A stretch of 38,398 bases of DNA from positions 1 to 38,398 of the forward strand of contig JANLIJ010000161.1 in the NCBI GenBank assembly GCA_024653575.1, written 5' to 3'. This document shows positions 17,800 through 25,945 of the stretch, one piece after another. Position numbers and translations under genes: made by a program. The stretch's first letter is position 1. Each line of letters begins with the position of its first letter. Source of the stretch: Candidatus Kaiserbacteria bacterium. GTDB lineage: Bacteria; Patescibacteriota; Minisyncoccia; Phycocordibacterales; UBA918. The notes beneath the pieces were generated by a model. It saw only the letters and a list, made by a program, of their open reading frames with translations. It had not been told where the DNA came from and ran no database searches.

Positions 17800-20381
17800 A
17801 CACACTACGCGCTGTCTTTATAATTTTTACATTATTGCTCATAGCACCGAGTGTGTCGTTTGCTTCAGGAGGGACAATAACTTATACAGATTCTTCAGGA
17901 TTAAATCCACGATCATCACCAGCGTACGTAGGTGGGTATGTTGTTGAGACTTTTAACTCATCTGGTTCCTTTGTTATAAATACAATCCTAAGTAATGTGG
18001 AATACTTAGTTGTAGGGGGTGGTGGAGGGGGTGGTGGAGGCTTTGGAATTAGTTCTGGCGGTGGGGCAGGTGGATTGTTATCTGGGACAATCGTCTCATT
18101 GCCTGTTGGTGTTTATCCAATCACAATAGGTTCAGGAGGAGTAATGACAAATAATGGAGAGAATTCATCAGCATTAGGTTTTGTCACGAATGGAGGTGGT
18201 GCTGGAGGAGGCAGTTCATCAGCATTATCTGGGGGGTCAGGCGGTGGAGGTGGCCCATACGTTGGGTATTCCGCTCCCGGTACTGGTATCGCAGGTCAGG
18301 GTAACTCAGGTGGAACTGGGGCAACGGGTATGGGGGTAAACGGTTGTGCCGGGGGAGGTGGCGCTGGTGGTGTTGGAAGTAATGCTAAATGGATTGGCGG
18401 AACTGGTATTGGGGGTCCGGGTTCAGCTTCGTCAATTAGTGGTATCTTAACTTATTATGCTGGTGGCGGTGGTGGCTGTTCATACCAAGGGGGAATAGGT
18501 GGCGGTGGTTCTGGAGCGACTCCAGGCGTCAATGGGACTGGTGGTGGTGGAGCATCTCTCACTTCAGGTGGTTCTGGGATTGTTATTATACGATATCGAT
18601 ATAGCATTGATCTCGGAACAATTAATGTTTCATCAAATCTATCTGGTGCCTCATGGACAATTACTGGACCTGAGACCATAACAGGAAATGGGACATCTCA
18701 GACAAATTCAAATAAACCAGTTGGGACATACACGATTATGTGGGGTAGTGTGCCAGGGTATACTACTCCTGCAACGCAGAGTTTTACACTCACGTCAGGT
18801 AATACGATTAATTTCAGTGGGAGTTACATTTCAACATTGGCTGATCTTACCGCAGGACCTGTTACACCATTAACAACTCCCGTCAATACACCGACAACAT
18901 TCTCTTCTGCGATAATGAATATTGGAGGAGTGTCCACGAGCGAATTTGGAGGTTCGTGCTTACAGCTCACAATTTCGAGCGATACAAAAAATTATAATAT
19001 GCGTACCGCTGCAGATACCGCAGGATGGGTGGCGGGTCAGCCAATATGTCTGACTGTTAATCCAGGTGTCAGTGTAGGTTCGCTATCAACAGCACAACCA
19101 GCAATGACTACAGGGATCTTTCCGGTTGGTACGAGTATAAATATAGTTAATAGGGGTTCTATCATTGGGGCAGGAGGGAATGGGGGGAGGGGGACAAATC
19201 AAGGGTCAACATTTGTCTCTCCTAATTCTGCTACAAATGGAGAAAACGGAGGCAACGCTCTCTCGCTGAATCTTGATGTGAAGTTAGATAATACTTCGGG
19301 AACAATTCTTGGAGGTGGTGGCGGTGGTGCCGGATCTTGGGCTTACGTAGGTTCATATGGTGGAGGTGGAGGTGGAGGTGCTGGCAGTCTTCCAGGAAGC
19401 GGTGGTTTAAAGGGAAATATCGCAGGTGGTGATTTTTCAAATTGGTGTGTTGGAACAAATGGCTCTGCTGGAAGTACTGGCGGTGGTCTGGGTGGTAATT
19501 CAGCATACCAGTATGGATGTCCATTTAACGCAGGGTACACTCCCTTGTATGGTGGAACTGGAGGAAACTATGGCCAAAACGGTGCAAATACTTATGCAAT
19601 TGCAACCAATATTAATGGGTATGGTGGTTTGGCGGGTACTGCAATTGTGTATAACGGTTTTACCACCAGTGCACTGGTTACTGATTTTTCAAACTTCTTC
19701 CAGGTTGCAACTGCTCCGAATGGTGGTGGTACCGTCATTGATTTACCAGCTACTACAATGAGCCCAGTGAATGCGGGTGATACACGTAATGCAACAGTAT
19801 CACACACCTTCATGTCGGCAGGAACATATTCTATGCGTGCTTGTGCTGACGGTACGACATCTCTTGGTGGAGGAGTAATAACTGAATCTAACGAAACTAA
19901 TAATTGTGGTCCGTGGACAGATATTGTTGTTTCTCCTCCAACACCTCCTAATCCCTGCGCCCTGACGTCCATCAATGATTGCTTCCTCCCCGACACACCC
20001 TCAGGAGGAAATGCAGGTGCGTGTATATCTTTAGGAACATGTAACTACTCCTGCACAAACGGCGCATGGACACAGAATACAAATTCCTGTGTCAACCCAC
20101 CCGAGAACCCCATACTCACCGTCAACAGACGCACCGTGGAGAAAGACGGCACCGTCACCCTCACCTGGGACACGAAGAATGGCAATGAAGCACTCTGTAC
20201 CCTCACCGCATACAGTGAAGGACCGAACCTCATCACCGCAGACGGAGACTCCATAGGCTCACTGAACGCCACTATACCCGCCCGCAGTACGTACACGCTC
20301 TCCTGTCCAAACCCACTCGGTGGAGCACCACTCACGGACACCGTCTCGGTAGACATTGTGCCGGTGGGGGTGGAGACGTAG
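17796..20381 (+). CDS. chimeric glycine-rich secreted surface protein
   Basis: This 861-residue protein has a signal peptide at 1-23 (hydrophobic core ending 'SVSFAS'). Its parts in order are a first glycine-rich domain (about 25-270; 'VEYLVVGGGGGGGGG' and a closing 'GGSGIVIIRYRY'), a PEGA-like beta domain (about 272-345) and a CARDB-like domain beginning 'LADLTAGPVTPL' at about 345. A second glycine-rich domain (about 382-625; 'LTISSDTKNYNMRTAADTAGW', then 'FPVGTSINIVNRGSIIGAGG') interrupts the CARDB-like domain, which resumes at about 626-712 ('TDFSNFFQVATA', 'YSMRACAD', 'ESNETNNCG'). A short Cys region and an Ig-like domain (about 770-861) close the protein. The inserted domain resembles glycine-rich phage tail-tip or fibre domains. 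Codon use changes near 20080: the last 300 bases are rich in C-ending codons. The start is fixed by the ATGA overlap. Confidence 0.88.
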   Translation: MNTLRAVFIIFTLLLIAPSVSFASGGTITYTDSSGLNPRSSPAYVGGYVVETFNSSGSFVINTILSNVEYLVVGGGGGGGGGFGISSGGGAGGLLSGTIVSLPVGVYPITIGSGGVMTNNGENSSALGFVTNGGGAGGGSSSALSGGSGGGGGPYVGYSAPGTGIAGQGNSGGTGATGMGVNGCAGGGGAGGVGSNAKWIGGTGIGGPGSASSISGILTYYAGGGGGCSYQGGIGGGGSGATPGVNGTGGGGASLTSGGSGIVIIRYRYSIDLGTINVSSNLSGASWTITGPETITGNGTSQTNSNKPVGTYTIMWGSVPGYTTPATQSFTLTSGNTINFSGSYISTLADLTAGPVTPLTTPVNTPTTFSSAIMNIGGVSTSEFGGSCLQLTISSDTKNYNMRTAADTAGWVAGQPICLTVNPGVSVGSLSTAQPAMTTGIFPVGTSINIVNRGSIIGAGGNGGRGTNQGSTFVSPNSATNGENGGNALSLNLDVKLDNTSGTILGGGGGGAGSWAYVGSYGGGGGGGAGSLPGSGGLKGNIAGGDFSNWCVGTNGSAGSTGGGLGGNSAYQYGCPFNAGYTPLYGGTGGNYGQNGANTYAIATNINGYGGLAGTAIVYNGFTTSALVTDFSNFFQVATAPNGGGTVIDLPATTMSPVNAGDTRNATVSHTFMSAGTYSMRACADGTTSLGGGVITESNETNNCGPWTDIVVSPPTPPNPCALTSINDCFLPDTPSGGNAGACISLGTCNYSCTNGAWTQNTNSCVNPPENPILTVNRRTVEKDGTVTLTWDTKNGNEALCTLTAYSEGPNLITADGDSIGSLNATIPARSTYTLSCPNPLGGAPLTDTVSVDIVPVGVET
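18940..19670 (+). other. phage-tail-like glycine-rich domain inserted within a CARDB-like domain
   Basis: The CARDB-like fold runs from 'LADLTAG' (18834) to 'GGVSTS' and then resumes at 'TDFSNFFQ' (about 19677), as if the approximately 243 residues between were spliced in. The insert begins with a beta segment ('TISSDTKNYNMRTAADTAGW'), followed by 'IVNRGSIIGAGGNGGRG' and Gly-rich tracts likely to form polyglycine-II-type packing. Similarity to phage glycine-rich tail proteins is from recalled family style, not a search. Confidence 0.55.
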
Positions 20382-20448
20382 GTAAACACTTTTGTGTGTA
20401 TTAAAAACGTATCTTATTTCTCGTTTCTCATTTATTATTTAGACACCT

Positions 20449-21657
20449 ATGCAAGTTGCTGATCTTGCTCGTCTTTCGACGAGAGCCTTTAAAACAAATC
20501 CACTCCGTACATGGCTGACGATTCTTGGTATGGGTGTGGGTACTGGTGCTGTCGTGGTGCTCGTGGGACTCGGCTTTGGTTTGCAACAAATCATTTTGGA
20601 ACAGATTGTCTTCGGGGACAGTCTCCTTTCTCTTGGTGTATCCGCAACAGGAGCGAAGAACCTCTCTATCACCGACGATGTTATTCAGAAATTTGAAGAG
20701 AATGAATATATTGAGGACGCAGCACCTCTTGCGCGCTATCCAGCACTTATTACCTATAAGGGTCTTACGGGTAACGTGTTCATTCAGGGTGCAGAGCCAG
20801 CGTATCTTCGCTATGCAGGTATAACCGCATCAAACGGTACTGCCTTTGTTGAAGAGGATATTGCAAACGGCAATGAAATAATGCTTTCCCCAGCGGTATT
20901 AAAGCTCTTTGGTGTTGAAGATCCAAAAGCATTTATTGGTCAAGAAGTCACTTTTAGACTCCTCGTTCCCGATACGGAAAACAGTGAACTTATTACAGAG
21001 ATTAATATTGAGAAGAAATATCGAGTGAAGGGAATCACAAAGGAGGAAGGAGTGCTCAATGTACTCATGATGTTGCCTGAACTCAAGAACTATGTCGGGA
21101 TTGAGGAGTACGACAGGGCACAGGTTAAGGTCGTTTCAAACCAATTTCTTGCATTGGCAGAAGAGGAACTCATTAAGGAAGGGTACCGAGTGACAGCACT
21201 TTCAAAGACTGTCGAGCAGGCATCGAAGATTTTTCAGGGAATTCAGGTGGTACTCGCAACATTTGGAGGTATCGCGCTCCTCGTATCCGCAATTGGTATG
21301 TTCAATACTATGACGGTGACGCTCCTCGAGCGGACCAAGGAAATTGGTATCATGAGAACAATTGGTGCTTCTCCAAGTGATATCAAGTCACTCTTCGTTT
21401 CTGAGTCAATTGTTGTTGGTTTTCTCGGGGGAGTGAGTGGGATAGTTATGGGGGTAACTTTGGGATTTGCTGTGAATATCATGTTGAACATTGCAGCGAG
21501 TCAGTTCGGTGGTACCTCGGTAAACCTCTTTTCGTTCCCTGTGTGGTTCCTTCTCTTTATTGCAATATTCTCAGCAGTTGTGGGGTATTTGACCGGAATC
21601 TTCCCAGCCAGAAGAGCCTCATTACTCAATCCACTCGACGCTATTCGCTATGAGTAG
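20449..21657 (+). CDS. MacB/FtsX-type ABC transporter permease
   Basis: The protein has 402 residues. The first membrane helix is at about residues 23-48 ('GMGVGTGAVVVLVGLGFGL'). An extracytoplasmic MacB-type domain lies at about 50-265, and an FtsX domain with three helices follows (about 268-292, 318-345 and 365-390). Two family hallmarks are visible: the cytoplasmic 'LLERTKEIGIMRTIGAS' loop and the terminal 'PARRASLLNPLDAIRYE'. Such permeases pair with MacB/LolD-type ATPases and move or extract substrates mechanically rather than by a channel. The matching ATPase is at 15877-17199, separated by two surface-protein genes. A 67-base gap with a pyrimidine-rich tract precedes it; no Shine-Dalgarno is seen. 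Substrate unknown; the neighbours suggest surface proteins or peptides. Confidence 0.93.
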   Translation: MQVADLARLSTRAFKTNPLRTWLTILGMGVGTGAVVVLVGLGFGLQQIILEQIVFGDSLLSLGVSATGAKNLSITDDVIQKFEENEYIEDAAPLARYPALITYKGLTGNVFIQGAEPAYLRYAGITASNGTAFVEEDIANGNEIMLSPAVLKLFGVEDPKAFIGQEVTFRLLVPDTENSELITEINIEKKYRVKGITKEEGVLNVLMMLPELKNYVGIEEYDRAQVKVVSNQFLALAEEELIKEGYRVTALSKTVEQASKIFQGIQVVLATFGGIALLVSAIGMFNTMTVTLLERTKEIGIMRTIGASPSDIKSLFVSESIVVGFLGGVSGIVMGVTLGFAVNIMLNIAASQFGGTSVNLFSFPVWFLLFIAIFSAVVGYLTGIFPARRASLLNPLDAIRYE

Positions 21658-21731
21658 CTACCTGTGTATAACTCACGCTTTTTCTTATCAACATAACGTA
21701 AAATTGTAGTAAACAAGTTCATATATATTGT

Positions 21732-23576
21732 ATGTCATATAACACAGATCATTTACAGACGGCAGGTAAAATAACTGTGTATACCACACTTATTGGAGTA
21801 GTCGCTTTTGCAGTAATTTTTATTTTCAACATTGGTGAAAATAAAATCAAACAGGCAGATGCGCAGAGCACAGCGACAACTTCTGTTACGGTACTCAACA
21901 CGCCACCAGCATGGACTGCCTCCTCGACAGAGCTCGTTGAGTCTTCACAGGGGAATCCAACAAATGCCGGTGATGTAGTTTCCTGGGTTGCAATTGGTAC
22001 AGACTCAAACAGTGAGCCATATTATCTTCTGATATGTAGTACAAACGCCTCGCCGACACCAAATTCAAGTGCTGCGCCAGCCTGTTCAGCAGGAGTACAG
22101 TGGGCAGTTTCAGCGTCAACCACAAGTGGTACACTTGCAACTGCAGCGACCACAACACTCAGTGCATGGGCTGAGTCAAATGCATGGTACGCGTGGATTT
22201 GTGATGACAACTCAGGAACACCAAGGTGTAGCGCTACGTATACGCAGGGAACAAATGCAACCAACTCTTCTCCATTTGAAGTAAATCACAGACCAGCCTT
22301 CACAATCTTTAACGATAATTCACCGGCTGACCCTGGGCAGACTGTTACCTTCACAAGTACTTCGTCTGATTCAGACACATCTGGTTCACCTGATACTGTT
22401 TTCCTCACAGTCTGTGCAAGCTCTGGATTTAATACAACAACAAATGCGTGTACTGGTACAACGCTTGCCACGTCAACAGTGAGTGTTGCATCCGATGCCA
22501 CAGCTTCATACACAATTGTTATCCCAACACAGGACCAGAACTATAGTGCATTCGGATATGTGACTGACAACCATGGTTTTGAGGCTACTGGCGGTGCTCA
22601 GGATACAGATTCAACTCTATCAGTAAACAATGTGGCGCCGACAGTCTCGGGAGCAACTGTTTCATTGGTACAGGCAACGACAACTGACATTATTCTCACC
22701 ACAGAGTCAGGTGAAACGACAGGCTTTACGCTTTCCTTTACCACAGCAGATAACAATAGTTGTGATGCAGCAGGCGGTGGTCCAGCAGATGAAATTGCAA
22801 GTTATGACTTAAGTGTGTATAGAACACCTACTGGAAATAGTTCTACAACATGTATCGTAGCAGGTGATTATGATGCGAATAACTGCTATACAAGCGCAGT
22901 AGCTACCACAACTTGGAATCTATCATGTACATCAAATGCTGGCACATGCTCAGGCTCTGGGGACACGGACATGACATGGGACTGTACATTCCCACTTTGG
23001 TACATTGCAGATCCAACAGGCAATGCGACGTCCACATTCTATTCAACTGACGAGTGGAGATCTCAGGTTCGTGGGATAGACGACGATTCAGCAATAGGCT
23101 CGTTTGGTGAGAGTTCAGTTGGGGTTGATGTTCAACCACTGCTCGCATTTGCGCTCAATACACTCTCAATTCCATACGGCGCACTTGAACCAGGACAACA
23201 GACTGATCCTCTTATAGCAACGACAACGATTTCTGCTACAGGTAATGTCGGTCTCGATAAGGATGTTCAAGGGGAGTCTATGTGTACGACATATACAACC
23301 GCATCACCATGTGCGCCTTCAGCAACATCAACAATCCCTGAGAGTGAACAGGTATTCGCGACAAGTACCACAAGTTATGCAGCTGGTGTGTCGCTTTCCT
23401 CAACAACCCCTCAGGAAGTTGAAATCAATGTACTCAAGTCAACTTCAACGTCAACACCAGCAACCGCCAATGCCTACTGGGGTATACGAGTCCCAGGCTC
23501 AATTACATTTGCTGGAGATTACACAGGGGAGAATACATTCACTGCAATAATTGGAGAAACTGCTGAGTGGCAGTAA
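21732..23576 (+). CDS. membrane-anchored or secreted modular surface protein
   Basis: This 614-residue protein has an N-terminal hydrophobic helix at about residues 14-34 ('VYTTLIGVVAFAVIFIF'), then 'ADAQ', which could be a signal-peptide end. Ig-like domains with paired Cys residues follow ('VVSWVAIGTDSNSEPYYLLIC', 'WYAWICDD'; then 'VFLTVCASSGFN', 'YSAFGYVTDNHGFEA'). A Cys-rich domain at about 340-455 precedes a C-terminal module at about 470-614 ('LSIPYGALEPGQ' to 'AYWGIRVPG' and 'GENTFTAIIGE'). The last two domains match the order of the giant protein's C-terminus at 13353-14159. No LPXTG and no C-terminal membrane helix. It stands alone between the permease and a terminator hairpin. Role unknown; structural surface protein by composition. 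Confidence 0.87.
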   Translation: MSYNTDHLQTAGKITVYTTLIGVVAFAVIFIFNIGENKIKQADAQSTATTSVTVLNTPPAWTASSTELVESSQGNPTNAGDVVSWVAIGTDSNSEPYYLLICSTNASPTPNSSAAPACSAGVQWAVSASTTSGTLATAATTTLSAWAESNAWYAWICDDNSGTPRCSATYTQGTNATNSSPFEVNHRPAFTIFNDNSPADPGQTVTFTSTSSDSDTSGSPDTVFLTVCASSGFNTTTNACTGTTLATSTVSVASDATASYTIVIPTQDQNYSAFGYVTDNHGFEATGGAQDTDSTLSVNNVAPTVSGATVSLVQATTTDIILTTESGETTGFTLSFTTADNNSCDAAGGGPADEIASYDLSVYRTPTGNSSTTCIVAGDYDANNCYTSAVATTTWNLSCTSNAGTCSGSGDTDMTWDCTFPLWYIADPTGNATSTFYSTDEWRSQVRGIDDDSAIGSFGESSVGVDVQPLLAFALNTLSIPYGALEPGQQTDPLIATTTISATGNVGLDKDVQGESMCTTYTTASPCAPSATSTIPESEQVFATSTTSYAAGVSLSSTTPQEVEINVLKSTSTSTPATANAYWGIRVPGSITFAGDYTGENTFTAIIGETAEWQ

Positions 23577-23591
23577 AATAAATTTTCTTAA

Positions 23592-23622
23592 AAGAACCCA
23601 CGTTTATACAGCGTGGGTTCTT
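23592..23622 (+). terminator. hairpin terminator after the 21732 gene
   Basis: A perfect 11-bp stem, AAGAACCCACG (23592-23602) and CGTGGGTTCTT (23612-23622), has a 9-base loop. The T-run afterwards is weak (GCGTTTAT). A second 6-bp hairpin, CTTGCG/CGCAAG (23620-23625 and 23633-23638), shares three bases with it, so the two cannot both form fully. Confidence 0.75.
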
Positions 23623-23656
23623 GCGTTTATGGCGCAAGTATTTGATAATTAAGGAA

Positions 23657-23678
23657 CAGATATGACTTCGCATATCTG
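23657..23678 (+). promoter_or_regulatory. hairpin covering a candidate start codon
   Basis: CAGATATG (23657-23664) and CATATCTG (23671-23678) form a perfect 8-bp stem with a 6-base loop. The ATG at 23662-23664, which has AAGGAA five bases before it, lies inside the stem. This could hide the start codon, or the ATG at 23689 may be the true start. Confidence 0.5.
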
Positions 23679-24615
23679 CATTTACATAATGAAGTTTTTT
23701 CGCTCATTCCTGATTATAATTGCAGTACTTTTTTTTAATGTGCATGCACTGTATGCTGGCTTTGGTGTGACTCCGCCTTATGTATCGAATGTAAGTCTTA
23801 CACGGAATTCAGTATATGAACAAACGATTTATCTTGTGCGCAGTGACCCTACAACAGACCTGAAAGCAACAGTAAGTATTGATGTCCCTGGCGTCAATGA
23901 GTGGTTTGTAATCAATGAAGGAAATGAGTTTGTTTTGCCAAGAGGTGAGCAGAAGGTACCGATGACCGTAAAGGTCACTGTTCCTGACGATGCTGATTTT
24001 AAGCAGTATTCAGGGAACATCAGAATTAAGACAGGCGCAACTGATGACAAAGTACAGGGAGGCGCGGTGAGCATTTCACTCGGTGCACAGATTGATGTTG
24101 ATATCACTGTTATTGATAAAAAGATTAAAGATTTTAAAGTTAGAAAAATTGGTGTCTCAGATCTCAATGAGGGGCATAAGGTTGGGTGGCTCTATTATCC
24201 AGGAAAGATTACTTTTGAGATGTTCATTGAGAACATTGGGAATGTACCAATTGCACCATCTGACGTAGTCTTTAGAATATATGATAAATCAGGAAATGTA
24301 TTACTTGAAGAGGCTCATAAAAAGGGAAAGATTGAACAAGTAGAACCATTTGCCACAAAGTCAGTAATAGCAGAGTTGCCAACCAAGCTTCCTTCAGGAA
24401 GTTACCTTGCGAGGTTTGAAATTAAAAATGGTGATGATACAAAACTGAGTGGTGAGGTCAACCTTAGTGTGCTCCCGTACGGTACACTCCAGACGGCAGG
24501 CTTTGGCTTCCTCGGTCTATCTCTCGCACACAAACTCTCAGTAATAGTTCCAATTTTGTTCTTTATTACAATCCCACTCGCTATCCTCGTTCGTGCAAAA
24601 AGAAGGAGGAGATAG
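23662..24615 (+). CDS. membrane-anchored Ig-like surface protein (DUF916-like layout)
   Basis: 317 residues from ATG 23662, which has an AAGGAA Shine-Dalgarno; a start at 23689 (MKFFRSF, 308 residues) is equally compatible with the signal peptide. After the signal (ending 'HALYAG') comes a beta domain with 'VTPPYVSNVSL', 'VYEQTIYLVRSD', 'FVLPRGEQKVPMTVKVTVP' and 'YSGNIRIKTG'. This pattern resembles the N-terminal domain of DUF916/WxL-associated proteins, which bind cell-wall or surface partners. A second Ig-like domain follows ('ITFEMFIENIGNVPIAPSDV', 'GSYLARFEI'), then a C-terminal helix at about 284-308 with a basic tail KRRRR, so the body faces outward. The next gene starts one base after the stop with an excellent ribosome site, so the two are co-translated. 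Confidence 0.85.
   Translation: MTSHICIYIMKFFRSFLIIIAVLFFNVHALYAGFGVTPPYVSNVSLTRNSVYEQTIYLVRSDPTTDLKATVSIDVPGVNEWFVINEGNEFVLPRGEQKVPMTVKVTVPDDADFKQYSGNIRIKTGATDDKVQGGAVSISLGAQIDVDITVIDKKIKDFKVRKIGVSDLNEGHKVGWLYYPGKITFEMFIENIGNVPIAPSDVVFRIYDKSGNVLLEEAHKKGKIEQVEPFATKSVIAELPTKLPSGSYLARFEIKNGDDTKLSGEVNLSVLPYGTLQTAGFGFLGLSLAHKLSVIVPILFFITIPLAILVRAKRRRR
24603..24610 (+). promoter_or_regulatory. strong ribosome binding site deciding the start of the dockerin protein
   Basis: AAGGAGGA sits six bases before the ATG at 24617, inside the last codons of the upstream gene. It favours ATG 24617 (MKINNFSL) over the in-frame ATG at 24593, which would place a charged stretch before the signal peptide. Clear Shine-Dalgarno sites are rare in this window. 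Confidence 0.8.
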
Positions 24616-24616
24616 T

Positions 24617-25741
24617 ATGAAAATAAATAATTTCTCGCTACACCTTTGCCTGCTCTTATTGTTTGTGTTGTTTTGTTCTGGTTCGAAAAGTGCACATGCA
24701 CAGATTTCAGTCTCGACAACAACAGTCTTTGTGAGTATTTGTGGTGATTCCCTCATAAACTCTGGAGAAGAGTGCGATGTGCCTGGTGAGGTCGGTTCGT
24801 ACAGCACAACAATTGCAGGAAGACAGTGCGGTACTGAATGTCTCTATGGTCCATACTGTGGTGATGGCATCCTTCAGACAATTCATGCTGAGGTTTGTGA
24901 TGATGCAAATAATATAGATGCTGATTTTTGCGCCGCTGACTGTAGTCGTGAGACTGCGAATAGCGGTGGAGGGTCATCTGGTGGTGGAGGAAGTTCAGGT
25001 AGTGGTGGTCGAGATGCTGTGCTCGGTGACACACAGGTATCAATTCAAGGAAAAGCGTTTTTAAATACAACAGTTACGATACTCATCGACGGGACTTCAG
25101 TTGGAACGGTGCGTACTAACAGTAGAGGAGAATTTCAATTCAACGTTGAGACAGACCCGGGAACAGCATCCTTCGGATTCTGGGCGACAGATTCATCAGG
25201 TACACGTTCACTCACCGTAAATACCACTTTTGACGTGACACAGGGTGCTGTAACGAGTCTTAATGGAATTCTCATTCCACCAACGATACGTGTTTCTAAA
25301 GCAGTTGTGAACCCCGGTGAGGTTGTCACGGTGAGTGGACAGACAATGCCTGACTCTACAGTAGAAGTGGTCGTCGATAGTGGTACAAAGACATTTACGA
25401 CGACATCTGATTCTACCGGTAAGTGGTCACTTGAACTCAATACTGGCTCGTTGTCGGTGAGTGCGCACACACTCAAGGCCAGATTTGTCTCTGGTTCTGG
25501 ATCATTAAAGACCCAGAGCCCCTACGGTACGTCACTTGCACTTTCAGTTGGTGTGGAGGGGAAGGCGACAAATAATTCAGATTTGAATAGAGATGGAAAG
25601 GTTAATCTTATCGACTTCTCGATTCTCATTTTCTGGTGGGGAACACCAGGTGGTAACTCAAACCCGCCAGCGGATATAAATCAAAATGGTAAGGTAGGAC
25701 TTGAAGATTTCTCTATCCTCCTCTTCAATTGGACAGGCTAA
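24617..25741 (+). CDS. secreted dockerin-bearing protein with Cys-rich repeat
   Basis: The protein has 374 residues. The signal peptide is about 1-30 ('LLLLFVLFCSGSKSAHAQ'). A Cys-rich region follows (about 40-112) with two 'CGDSLINSGEECD/CGDGILQTIHAEVCDD' motifs, as in eukaryote- and myxobacteria-type DUF4215 Cys-rich repeats. A Gly/Ser linker comes next (about 116-133), then two Ig-like domains (about 138-222 and 225-312). A C-terminal type I-like dockerin lies at about 318-374: calcium loops DLNRDGKVNLID and DINQNGKVGLED, each followed by 'FSIL' and an aromatic pair. Dockerins dock into cohesins in a calcium-dependent way; cohesin-like domains are encoded 2-6 kb downstream. No enzyme domain is visible, so this looks like a structural or binding subunit, not a cellulosomal enzyme. 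Confidence 0.9.
   Translation: MKINNFSLHLCLLLLFVLFCSGSKSAHAQISVSTTTVFVSICGDSLINSGEECDVPGEVGSYSTTIAGRQCGTECLYGPYCGDGILQTIHAEVCDDANNIDADFCAADCSRETANSGGGSSGGGGSSGSGGRDAVLGDTQVSIQGKAFLNTTVTILIDGTSVGTVRTNSRGEFQFNVETDPGTASFGFWATDSSGTRSLTVNTTFDVTQGAVTSLNGILIPPTIRVSKAVVNPGEVVTVSGQTMPDSTVEVVVDSGTKTFTTTSDSTGKWSLELNTGSLSVSAHTLKARFVSGSGSLKTQSPYGTSLALSVGVEGKATNNSDLNRDGKVNLIDFSILIFWWGTPGGNSNPPADINQNGKVGLEDFSILLFNWTG
25570..25738 (+). other. dockerin domain of the 24617 protein
   Basis: Duplicated F-hand: D-L-N-R-D-G-K-V-N-L-I-D and D-I-N-Q-N-G-K-V-G-L-E-D. Acidic or Asn residues occupy loop positions 1, 3, 5 and 12 as expected for calcium binding. The helices start DFSILIFWW and DFSILLFNW, so both halves carry near-identical putative cohesin-contact surfaces. 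Confidence 0.9.
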
Positions 25742-25744
25742 TCG

Positions 25745-25898
25745 AGTATAAGTATTTAGTATAAGTATGGAGTATACGAAAACACAACCACTAAATGCTA
25801 CGAACCAAACGCTAATCACCAATCACTAAGTGCTAACTCTTATGTATAATTGCAGTCGTTGCCTTTAAATACTGATACTCATACTAAATACTAATACT
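25745..25898. repeat. long-looped inverted repeat downstream of the dockerin gene
   Basis: Arms at 25745-25768 and 25875-25898 match at 22 of 24 positions when one is reverse-complemented. They are built from degenerate AGTATAAGTATTT/AGTATTTAGT units. The 106-base loop holds further CTAA-type short units. No gene is seen. It may fold in RNA and end transcription, or be a product of local repeat expansion. Confidence 0.65.
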
Positions 25899-25913
25899 AA
25901 CTTTGTGTATAAC

Positions 25914-25945
25914 TTGCTCATAAAAATTTCAGGGTGCGCTAGAAT
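25914..25945 (+). promoter_or_regulatory. possible promoter for the structured leader
   Basis: TTGCTC (25914-25919) and TAGAAT (25940-25945) are separated by 20 bases, longer than the usual 17. A GTGTATAAC just upstream (25905-25913) also occurs at 21664-21672 before the 21732 gene. Weak support. Confidence 0.3.

Noticed and set aside
19231-19996. several 65-134-codon minus-strand frames opposite the glycine-rich gene
   Set aside because: His/Leu- or Pro-rich translations arise from GGN-rich coding on the + strand; no gene features.
24657-25741. cellulosomal enzyme
   Set aside because: Dockerin present, but no glycoside hydrolase, esterase or carbohydrate-binding motif seen in the rest of the chain.
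21664-25913. GTGTATAAC sites as DnaA boxes or an origin
   Set aside because: Only isolated one-mismatch resemblances (21664-21672, 25905-25913, and TGTGGATAG near 32128) with no cluster, AT-rich unwinding tract or dnaA/dnaN nearby.
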